From assembly GCA_002407725.1 (NCBI GenBank), contig DHOD01000089.1, forward strand, positions 1 through 5,509: a stretch of 5,509 nucleotides of DNA, given 5' to 3'. Origin of the DNA: Christensenella sp. UBA5399. Lineage in GTDB: Bacteria; Bacillota; Clostridia; Christensenellales; Christensenellaceae. Both the position numbers and the translations under genes were made by a program. The notes below the pieces were generated by a model. It did not search any database and was not told the origin of the DNA. It saw only the letters and a program-made list of their open reading frames with translations. Shown here piece by piece: positions 1 through 4,697 of this stretch (positions within the stretch are counted from its first letter, which is position 1; every line of letters begins with the position of its first letter).

Positions 1-1
1 C

Positions 2-925
2 TCGTCCCATACGTATATGTGGTACAATGATGCAGGTGAATACTGGTGGGTGAAGTACCACTTTAAGACGGATCAGGGGTATAAGACGATGACAGGCCCC
101 GAGGCCGAGAAAATGAGCGGAGAGAACCCCGACCACGCGACAGAGGATTTGTTTGATGCGATCAAGGAAGGCGACTACCCTTCGTGGAGTGTGTACGTAC
201 AGATTATGACGCCCGCGCAGGCAAAGGCGTATAAATTTCATCCGTTTGATGTGACGCAGGTCTGGTACCATGCCGACTTTCCGCTGATCCCGCTGGGAAA
301 AATGGTGCTGGACCGCAACCCTGACAACTATTTTGCGGAAGTGGAACAAGCGGCATTCTCGCCCGGAAATTTTGTTCGCGGCATTGGTCCCTCGCCCGAT
401 AAACTGCTGCAGGGCAGGTTGTTTGCGTATGACGATGCGCACCGCTACCGCCTGGGGACAAACTTTGACCAGATACCGGTCAACCGGCCCAAGGCGGCCG
501 TGCATAATTATCAGCGCGACGGGTATATGAACGTCAACGGAAACGGCGGCCCCGGGCCCAACTATTACCCCAACACCATGCCGGGCACGCCTAAGCCGGA
601 CGCGTCGTTTGCCCCGCCAGCGGTGGAGGTGGATGCCGTGATCAGCCGCCACAAGCTGGATACCGAGGACCTGGATTTTGTACAGACGGGCGAGTTCTAC
701 CGCCGTGTGTTGGACGAGGAAGGAAAACAGCACCTGGTCGACAACATTGAGGCGGACATGCAGGGCGTCCCCATGAATATTATGTTACGGCAGTGCGCGT
801 TATTCTACAAAGCGGACGAAGATTACGGAAAGCGCGTGGCGGACCGGATGGGGCTGGACATGGACCAGGTGAAGAAGCTTGCGGCAATGCGCCAGGAGGA
901 AAGGGTTGCGGCTACGCTGAAATAG
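2..925 (+). CDS. katA: Monofunctional haem catalase, C-terminal part (5' end outside window)
   Basis: Catalase converts two H2O2 into water and O2 in the cytoplasm using haem b. The reading frame is open from base 2 (SSHTYMWYND...), so the ATG at 17 is an internal Met, not the start; 307 residues are visible to the TAG at 923-925. The proximal haem-ligand signature RLFAYDDAH is clear, with the ligand Tyr at codon 428-430. Other family landmarks are WVKYHFKTDQG near the left edge, FDVTQVW, DFPLIPLGKMVLDRNP, YFAEVEQAAFSP, NYQRDG and the C-terminal helical segment LRQCALFYKADEDYGKRVA. The distal His and Asn of the active site lie upstream and cannot be checked. From the position of the haem Tyr in known catalases, about 190 residues are missing, giving roughly 490-500 in total, the usual small-subunit length. 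No frameshift is seen. DUF454 follows after 32 nt with no terminator, suggesting co-transcription. The family call is secure; clade and paralogue letter are not. Confidence 0.95.
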   Translation, partial: SSHTYMWYNDAGEYWWVKYHFKTDQGYKTMTGPEAEKMSGENPDHATEDLFDAIKEGDYPSWSVYVQIMTPAQAKAYKFHPFDVTQVWYHADFPLIPLGKMVLDRNPDNYFAEVEQAAFSPGNFVRGIGPSPDKLLQGRLFAYDDAHRYRLGTNFDQIPVNRPKAAVHNYQRDGYMNVNGNGGPGPNYYPNTMPGTPKPDASFAPPAVEVDAVISRHKLDTEDLDFVQTGEFYRRVLDEEGKQHLVDNIEADMQGVPMNIMLRQCALFYKADEDYGKRVADRMGLDMDQVKKLAAMRQEERVAATLK

Positions 926-957
926 CACCGGCGCCACGACAGGAGAGCAGTTAAACA

Positions 958-1329
958 ATGTATATCAGGAAAATTGCTCTTGCAACGGCAGGATTTGTTT
1001 TGCTGGGGTTGGGCATCGTGGGCATTGCTTTGCCGGTGATGCCCACAACGCCCTTTGTGATCGCTTCGGCGGTGTGCCTGACAGGCAGCAGCCCCAAGCT
1101 GGCCGGATGGCTGGAGAAGAACAAATTCTTTGGCTGTTATATACAGAACTACAGGGAGAAGACGGGCGTTTACATGAAAACAAAGATTGTAAGCGTAATC
1201 TTGCTTTGGGCAGGTCTTATAGTATCCATGGTCTTGTCGCAGAACAAAATTTTGTTTATTATATTACCCATAGTAGGCGTATGTGTGACGGCGCACATTC
1301 TGCTGCTGAAAACAAGGGAAAAGGACTGA
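958..1329 (+). CDS. DUF454 (YbaN-like) small integral membrane protein
   Basis: This 123-residue protein matches the DUF454/YbaN family of inner-membrane proteins, whose biochemical role is not established. The family hallmark LPVMPTTPF is at residues 25-33, directly after a hydrophobic Gly-rich segment (about 6-25). It is followed by the typical SSPKL (44-48), a Trp-Leu pair (51-52) and the FFGCYIQNYRE stretch (57-67). Two more membrane segments lie at about 75-93 and 97-117, and the charged tail TREKD ends the protein. The ATG at 958 is preceded by AGGAG at 941-945 with a rather long 12-nt spacing; the next in-frame Met (28) lies inside the core motif, so 958 is the likely start. The gene sits 32 nt after catalase and 10 nt before truA on the same strand, which suggests one operon. 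A catalase-related role is guilt by association only. Confidence 0.85.
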   Translation: MYIRKIALATAGFVLLGLGIVGIALPVMPTTPFVIASAVCLTGSSPKLAGWLEKNKFFGCYIQNYREKTGVYMKTKIVSVILLWAGLIVSMVLSQNKILFIILPIVGVCVTAHILLLKTREKD

Positions 1330-1339
1330 AGCATACCGA

Positions 1340-2101
1340 ATGTGTAATACTGCGGCAAGTGAAACCAAAAGAATTGCTCTGGATATAGAATATGACGGTA
1401 CAAACTATTGCGGGTGGCAGGCGCAGGATAACGGCAACACTGTGCAGCAGGAAATTGAGAGGGCCATTGCCTGCCTGACGGGCGTGCAGGTGCGCATCCA
1501 CGGATCGGGCAGGACGGATGCGGGCGTGCACGCATTGGGCCAGGTGGCGCATTTTGACACGGCCGCAAGCATTCCGCCGGAAAAGTTTTCGTTTGCGCTC
1601 AACACGCATCTGCCGGATGATATCAGGATACTCGCGTCGTACGAGGTGGACGAGGATTTTCATGCGCGATTCTCTGCCAAGGGGAAGCATTACCGTTATG
1701 TGATCCGCAATGCGCCGCACAATTCGGCCCTTTACAGGAACCGGTGCATGTGGGTCGCGCGTCCGCTGGATTTCGACCGTATGCGGCAGGCTGCTGCGTT
1801 TATGGTGGGAGAGCATGATTTTGCGACATTCTGCGCAGCCCATACCGATGTAAAGGACACTGTACGCAGGGTAAGTGACATCCGGCTGGAAAAAAAGGGC
1901 GGTTATATTATGATTGACGTATGGGGAAACGGGTTCTTGCGCAATATGGTACGCATCATGGCCGGCACGCTGATTGCTGTTGGGCTGGGCGACATTGCCG
2001 CGGAGGATGTCCCCGCAATTATAGGATTGAAGGACAGGGGCAGGAGCGGCCCGACTGCGGACGGATGCGGGCTCTACCTGGTGGAAGTGATATATGAATA
2101 A
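1340..2101 (+). CDS. truA: tRNA pseudouridine(38-40) synthase TruA
   Basis: TruA isomerises uridines 38-40 in the anticodon arm of many tRNAs to pseudouridine. The 253-residue length fits the family (about 245-270). Visible motifs are IEYDGTNYCGWQ (16-27), the catalytic loop GRTDAGVHA with nucleophile Asp60, KHYRYVI (116-122) with Tyr118, the HDFATF region, and the C-terminal GNGFLRNMVRIMAG followed by the final LYLVEV strand. Asp60 and Tyr118 fall at the same numbers as in the E. coli enzyme, supporting the ATG at 1340. That start lies 10 nt after the DUF454 stop with only a modest purine-rich site (AAGG at 1321-1324 or GAAG at 1328-1331), so translation may be partly coupled to the upstream gene. 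The gene ends at a strong terminator. In many Firmicutes truA is directly followed by rplM-rpsI; here a minus-strand lipoprotein gene lies between them. Confidence 0.97.
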   Translation: MCNTAASETKRIALDIEYDGTNYCGWQAQDNGNTVQQEIERAIACLTGVQVRIHGSGRTDAGVHALGQVAHFDTAASIPPEKFSFALNTHLPDDIRILASYEVDEDFHARFSAKGKHYRYVIRNAPHNSALYRNRCMWVARPLDFDRMRQAAAFMVGEHDFATFCAAHTDVKDTVRRVSDIRLEKKGGYIMIDVWGNGFLRNMVRIMAGTLIAVGLGDIAAEDVPAIIGLKDRGRSGPTADGCGLYLVEVIYE

Positions 2102-2138
2102 AAAAGACAGGCCCGGCGCACGCCAGGCCTGTCTTTTT
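2101..2138. terminator. Bidirectional rho-independent terminator between truA and the lipoprotein gene
   Basis: A perfect 13-bp inverted repeat (2101-2113 with 2126-2138, GACAGGCC/GGCCTGTC core flanked by A5/T5) encloses an apical 3-bp GGC/GCC extension with loop GCAC and one C/A mismatch. The T tract at 2134-2138 serves truA on the plus strand. The A run at 2100-2105 gives six Ts on the minus strand and serves the convergent lipoprotein gene, whose stop is 11 nt away. Confidence 0.93.
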
Positions 2139-2148
2139 GTGCGTTTCT

Positions 2149-2853
2149 TTATTCGTCTTCACCGATCGGGTCGAGCGCGCCTTCGGGGATCTGGTATGCA
2201 TCGCGGTCGTAGAATACGGCGATCTGCATAACCATGTTGTCCTCCGGAGAATCTACCAGTTGAACGGAGATGATCTTTCCGTCAGGGTCTGTTTTCTGGT
2301 AAAGCGAGAAAACCTCATTCGTGGCATCCATAGTCTCGCCGTCGACATATTCGTATCCGTCGGCTTCCAGCAGCTGGACAGCCTCGTCGGTGGGCATTGC
2401 CACTTTTACGCCGCTGATGGTATAGGGCGCAGAAGGCCGCCACAGCACGACGCCATCGAGTATCCATGTTCCGTCCACATCGCGGAACCACATGGTGGTG
2501 TTCCGGTAGGAGCAACCCAACGTGGCGATGCCGTCCACATTGACTTCCAGCCTGCCGGCGGGTTCGCCAAATTCGGCCACCATATCGTCATAGGTCATTT
2601 TGCCTGTGACGGAAAGGGCTTCGGTTGCATCTGCCGTAGATTCCTCCGGCTCGGTGGGCGCCTCGGTCGGGGCGGGCGTTGTATCCTCCGTTGGCGCGGG
2701 CGCCTCGGTTGGTTGGGGCTCCTGCGTGGCGGCAGGCGCCTCGGTTGGTGCGGGGGTGCTCTCGGCGGCGGGCGGTGCGCCTGATGTACAGGCGGTAAGC
2801 ACCAGCATTGCAGCAAGGACGACCATCGCAGTAAGTGTCACGAGTTTTTTCAT
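2149..2853 (-). CDS. Putative secreted lipoprotein with Pro/Thr/Glu-rich linker, function unknown
   Basis: The 234-residue product starts with a lipoprotein signal peptide: KK at 2-3, a hydrophobic core (4-19) and the lipobox LTAC with the lipidated Cys22, so it should be anchored to the outer face of the membrane. Residues 27-79 form a low-complexity linker with PTEAP at 36-40, 48-52 and 62-66. The globular part (80-234) appears to hold two similar units: a helix-like MTYDDMVAEFGEP (86-98) followed by beta-prone stretches with MWFRDVDGTW (121-130), and MPTDEAVQLLEADGYEYVDG (153-172) followed by SLYQKTDPDGKIISVQLVD. The layout vaguely recalls SmpA/BLIP-like small domains, but I cannot assign a family. 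The tail is acidic (GEDE). The start is well supported by AAGGAG at 2861-2866 (minus strand) with 7-nt spacing. It is transcribed alone, convergent with truA and divergent from rplM. No substrate or partner can be inferred. Confidence 0.88.
   Translation of the reverse strand: MKKLVTLTAMVVLAAMLVLTACTSGAPPAAESTPAPTEAPAATQEPQPTEAPAPTEDTTPAPTEAPTEPEESTADATEALSVTGKMTYDDMVAEFGEPAGRLEVNVDGIATLGCSYRNTTMWFRDVDGTWILDGVVLWRPSAPYTISGVKVAMPTDEAVQLLEADGYEYVDGETMDATNEVFSLYQKTDPDGKIISVQLVDSPEDNMVMQIAVFYDRDAYQIPEGALDPIGEDE
2638..2760 (-). repeat. Degenerate repeat coding the PTEAP-type linker of the lipoprotein
   Basis: This region codes residues 32-72 of the lipoprotein. On the plus strand it shows imperfect repeats built around GCCTCGGTTGG (also with C for T) separated by GC-rich spacers. 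PTEAP recurs at 12- and 14-residue spacing, with an extra PAPTE copy between. Such linkers commonly span the cell wall and can vary in length between strains. The repeat also keeps several alternative frames open on both strands, which are shadows and not genes. Confidence 0.7.
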
Positions 2854-2897
2854 GTTTGTTCTCCTTCATTTTGTTCTAGAAATTTTTTGCTCTATTT

Positions 2898-2926
2898 ATT
2901 ATAATATACAATATATATGACGTAAA
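2898..2926 (-). promoter_or_regulatory. Sigma-A promoter of the lipoprotein gene
   Basis: On the minus strand a perfect TATAAT -10 (2898-2903) lies 17 bp from TTTACG (2921-2926; 4 of 6 to the -35 consensus), in a very AT-rich stretch. Transcription would begin near 2891, giving a leader of about 38 nt that contains the AAGGAG site before the ATG at 2853. Confidence 0.75.
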
Positions 2927-2988
2927 ACATATTTTGAACAGAAAATGGTGCAAGGGCTGTCAAAAATGTGTTATAAAGCCGAAAAGTG

Positions 2989-3018
2989 TTGACAGCGGCA
3001 TGGTTTCTGTTGTAATAT
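2989..3018 (+). promoter_or_regulatory. Sigma-A promoter of rplM-rpsI
   Basis: A perfect TTGACA -35 is at 2989-2994. The -10 is either TGTAAT at 3011-3016 (16-bp spacer, 5 of 6, with a TG at 3008-3009 in extended -10 position) or TAATAT at 3013-3018 (18-bp spacer, 4 of 6). Either places the transcript start at about 3022-3026, some 140 nt before rplM. Its -35 box is one arm of the inverted repeat GCTGTCAA/TTGACAGC (2956-2963 and 2989-2996). Confidence 0.75.
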
Positions 3019-3022
3019 ACTT

Positions 3023-3074
3023 AATGCGCGTCGTGGCGAAAGCCATATGCACAATAGCCCCGTGTATGCGCATT
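3023..3074 (+). ncRNA. Candidate structured rplM leader (three-way junction)
   Basis: The start of the predicted rplM leader can fold into three helices. P1 pairs AATGCGC (3023-3029) with GCGCATT (3068-3074), 7 bp and perfect. P2 is TGGC-GAAA-GCCA (3034-3045), a 4-bp hairpin capped by a GNRA tetraloop. P3 pairs ATGCAC (3047-3052) with GTGTAT (3062-3067), including one G-U, around a 9-nt loop. P1 begins almost exactly at the predicted transcript 5' end. L13 leaders that probably mediate autoregulation are known in Firmicutes (Rfam L13 leader); I cannot confirm that this one matches that family's consensus. The rest of the leader (3075-3147) has three GCAGGC copies and no strong hairpin. Confidence 0.5.
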
Positions 3075-3163
3075 GCAGGCGACTGTGTGGTGGAAATTGG
3101 GACTTCCGGCAGGCAGGGCGGCAGGCAAAACCAAACAAGCGAACGACGGAGGATTAAAGCCTT

Positions 3164-3592
3164 ATGAAAACATATATGGCGAAACCCGGCGAGGTGGACC
3201 AGAATTGGATTCTTGTCGATGCCGAAGGCCAGGTTTTTGGCAGGCTGGCCAGCAAAGTTGCCAGCATACTGAACGGTAAAAACAAGCCTGAATATACGCC
3301 GCATGTCGATGTTGGGGACCATGTGATTGTCATCAACGCGGAAAAGGTCGTGTTTACAGGTAAAAAGCTCGAGCAGAAATTCTATTACAGGCATTCGGGA
3401 TATCCGGGCGGACTGAAGAAGACAAGCTATAAGGACATCATGGACAAGAAACCTGAATTTGCGCTGTATGAAGCGATAAGAAGGATGCTGCCCAAAAACA
3501 AGCTGGGCAGGAAGATGCTCAAAAAACTGCGTGTGTACAAGGGAGCGGAGCATAAAAACCAGGCTCAGCAACCCAAAACCGTAGAGCTGTAG
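3164..3592 (+). CDS. rplM: 50S ribosomal protein L13
   Basis: L13 is an early-assembly protein of the large ribosomal subunit that binds 23S rRNA. At 142 residues it has the same length as the E. coli protein. Landmarks in order: W15 with ILVDAEG, VFGRLAS (24-30), [11 protein letters not shown] (51-61), TGKK (65-68), [10 protein letters not shown] (74-83), the family signature region around MLPKNKLGR (108-116) and LRVYKGAEH (122-130). The ATG at 3164 has GGAGG at 3148-3152, 11 nt upstream; the GCCT just before the ATG could weakly pair with AGGC repeats in the leader. It is followed by rpsI after 19 nt in the conserved rplM-rpsI operon. Its own promoter and long leader suggest regulation separate from truA. 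Confidence 0.98.
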   Translation: MKTYMAKPGEVDQNWILVDAEGQVFGRLASKVASILNGKNKPEYTPHVDVGDHVIVINAEKVVFTGKKLEQKFYYRHSGYPGGLKKTSYKDIMDKKPEFALYEAIRRMLPKNKLGRKMLKKLRVYKGAEHKNQAQQPKTVEL

Positions 3593-3611
3593 TAAGTGGA
3601 GGAAGTAACAA

Positions 3612-4007
3612 ATGGCAAAAACTGAACAGTTTTTAGGTACTGGAAGAAGGAAAAAGTCTATCGCACGTGTGCGCCTGCTGGCGGGCAAAGGCGATATCAC
3701 AGTGAATAAACGGGACATTGAAGAGTTTTTTGGGTATGAGACGCTGAAGATGCTTGTGCGCTCGCCTTTGGAGCTGACAGAGACAATGGGCAGCTATGAT
3801 GTGCATGTCAACGTCAAGGGCGGCGGCTATACAGGGCAGGCAGGCGCGATCCGTATGGGTATCGCCAGGGCGTTGCTGAAGGTCGACCCGGCGCTTCGGC
3901 CCGCGTTGAAATCGGCGGGGTACCTGACCCGCGACCCGAGGATGAAGGAGCGTAAAAAGTACGGCCTCAAAGCCGCGCGTCGCGCACCGCAGTTCTCCAA
4001 GCGTTAA
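3612..4007 (+). CDS. rpsI: 30S ribosomal protein S9
   Basis: S9 belongs to the small-subunit head, and its C-terminal tail reaches the P-site tRNA. The 131-residue length is typical. The sequence shows [15 protein letters not shown] (7-21), the family signature [19 protein letters not shown] (70-88), [13 protein letters not shown] (104-116) and the conserved basic tail RAPQFSKR ending in Arg131. The ATG at 3612 is preceded by GGAGG at 3598-3602 with 9-nt spacing, 19 nt after the rplM stop, so the two genes are surely co-transcribed. A strong terminator follows within 20 nt of the stop. No oddities were seen. Confidence 0.98.
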   Translation: MAKTEQFLGTGRRKKSIARVRLLAGKGDITVNKRDIEEFFGYETLKMLVRSPLELTETMGSYDVHVNVKGGGYTGQAGAIRMGIARALLKVDPALRPALKSAGYLTRDPRMKERKKYGLKAARRAPQFSKR

Positions 4008-4026
4008 TAGATTTATATGCGTTATT

Positions 4027-4054
4027 AAAAAACCCGCTCTATGCGGGTTTTTTT
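4027..4054 (+). terminator. Rho-independent terminator after rpsI
   Basis: The arms 4027-4037 (A6 followed by CCCGC) and 4043-4053 (GCGGG followed by T6) pair perfectly around the 5-nt loop TCTAT, ending in seven Ts at 4048-4054. It closes the rplM-rpsI unit and separates it from the sigma-factor unit. Confidence 0.93.
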
Positions 4055-4065
4055 CATATCCAAAT

Positions 4066-4094
4066 TTGCACAGCAGCGAAAAATATGGTAAATT
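4066..4094 (+). promoter_or_regulatory. Possible sigma-A promoter of the ECF sigma operon
   Basis: TTGCAC (4066-4071) and TAAATT (4089-4094; 4 of 6) are separated by 17 bp, and TG at 4086-4087 sits in extended -10 position. The start would be near 4101, inside the intergenic space after the rpsI terminator. The -35 is weak. An alternative self-recognised ECF promoter (TGTCACC at 4105-4111, then 16 nt, then TGTC at 4128-4131) cannot be excluded. Confidence 0.35.
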
Positions 4095-4126
4095 CAGAAA
4101 AAAATGTCACCAAAAACACGGTCATG

Positions 4127-4141
4127 CTGTCTAATATACAG
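4127..4141. promoter_or_regulatory. Operator-like imperfect palindrome upstream of the sigma gene
   Basis: CTGTCTAATATACAG is symmetric about its central A except for one C/T mismatch pair. It lies 41 nt before the probable TTG start and downstream of the candidate promoter, where a repressor or dyad-binding regulator could act. It is short enough to occur by chance. Confidence 0.25.
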
Positions 4142-4181
4142 GACGTCCAAAAGAGAAACAAATGAAAGGGGAGACACAAAC

Positions 4182-4697
4182 TTGCATAAATTGGTTAAGC
4201 AGGCGCAAAAAGGTGATCCGAAAGCATTTACGGAACTGATAGAAGCGCATAAAAACAGCATGTACCGTGTGGCAAAGGGGTTTTTCAGGAGCGACGAAGA
4301 TGCGGCCGACGCAATTCAGGAAACGATATTGGCGTGTTACGAGCATATTTCGGAGCTGCGTGAAACGCGGTACTTCAAAACATGGCTGATCAGGATATTG
4401 ATCAACAAATGCAGCCGGATAAAGAGGGCAAACGAACGGTACGTAGGTATGGTGCAGATGCCCGAGCGGGGTGCGTACGACCAGGGACAGGCGAATGCCG
4501 AGTTTATGATGCTGATGGATACGCTCGACGAAGGGCTGCGGGTTGTGCTGATATTGTATTACGCGGAGCAGATGCGTGTCAGGGATATCTGTACGGCCAC
4601 GGGGCTGTCCGAAAGTGCGATCAAGGCAAGGCTGAAGCGCGGCAGGGAAAAAGCGAAAAAGATTTACGACATACAGCAGGCGGAGGTTCTATTATGA
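4182..4697 (+). CDS. ECF-type RNA polymerase sigma factor (sigma-70 family)
   Basis: The product redirects RNA polymerase to a small set of promoters, usually in response to an envelope or external signal. I place the start at TTG 4182 because AAGGGGAG (4166-4173) lies 8 nt upstream and the protein then opens with HKLVKQAQKGDPKAFTELIE, the usual ECF N-terminus. The upstream in-frame ATG at 4104 has no binding site and would add 26 atypical residues. From the TTG the protein has 171 residues. Region 2 includes DEDAADAIQET (38-48) for core binding and FKTWLIRILINKC (65-77) for -10 recognition. After a variable linker comes region 4 (115-160), with LDEGLRVVLILYY and the helix-turn-helix RVRDICTATGLSESAIKARLKRGREK that contacts the -35. 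No extra C-terminal domain is present. The stop overlaps the start of the next gene (ATGA), as expected for a sigma/anti-sigma pair. The ECF subgroup cannot be assigned here. Confidence 0.93.
   Translation: MHKLVKQAQKGDPKAFTELIEAHKNSMYRVAKGFFRSDEDAADAIQETILACYEHISELRETRYFKTWLIRILINKCSRIKRANERYVGMVQMPERGAYDQGQANAEFMMLMDTLDEGLRVVLILYYAEQMRVRDICTATGLSESAIKARLKRGREKAKKIYDIQQAEVLL

Larger units (their letters stand above)
2854..3163. other. Divergent intergenic region between the lipoprotein gene and rplM
   Basis: These 310 nt hold no convincing gene. From left to right they contain the lipoprotein Shine-Dalgarno and leader, its minus-strand promoter (2898-2926), an inverted repeat around the rplM -35 (2956-2996), the rplM promoter and the rplM leader. 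The left half is AT-rich and the leader is GC-rich with GCAGGC repeats. A 77-codon plus-strand frame (2934-3167) crosses the rplM promoter and has no binding site, so it is not called. Confidence 0.7.

Noticed and set aside
17..19. ATG as the start of the catalase
   Set aside because: The frame continues upstream to the window edge with catalase-like residues (SSHTY), so this Met is internal.
930..936. GGCGCC palindrome between catalase and DUF454 as a terminator
   Set aside because: A 6-bp palindrome with no loop and no T tract cannot form a terminator hairpin.
1259..1843. Minus-strand frame of 194 codons across DUF454 and truA
   Set aside because: Antisense to well-supported genes, no binding site or domain-like sequence.
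2137..2784. Plus-strand frame of 215 codons antisense to the lipoprotein gene
   Set aside because: Ends in a Gly/Arg/Leu low-complexity run produced by the complement of the PTEAP repeat; it begins inside the terminator stem. The lipoprotein frame has a signal peptide, binding site and promoter.
2941..2963. Second minus-strand promoter using the TTGACA at 2958-2963
   Set aside because: No acceptable -10 lies 16-18 bp downstream on that strand; the TATAAT promoter at 2898-2926 explains the lipoprotein gene better.
2934..3167. 77-codon plus-strand frame before rplM
   Set aside because: Spans the rplM promoter and leader, has no Shine-Dalgarno site and no family resemblance.
2960..3718. Long minus-strand frame (252 codons) antisense to rplM and rpsI
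   Set aside because: It lies opposite two unmistakable ribosomal protein genes, shows no recognisable protein features and crosses the rplM promoter; it is a codon-composition shadow.
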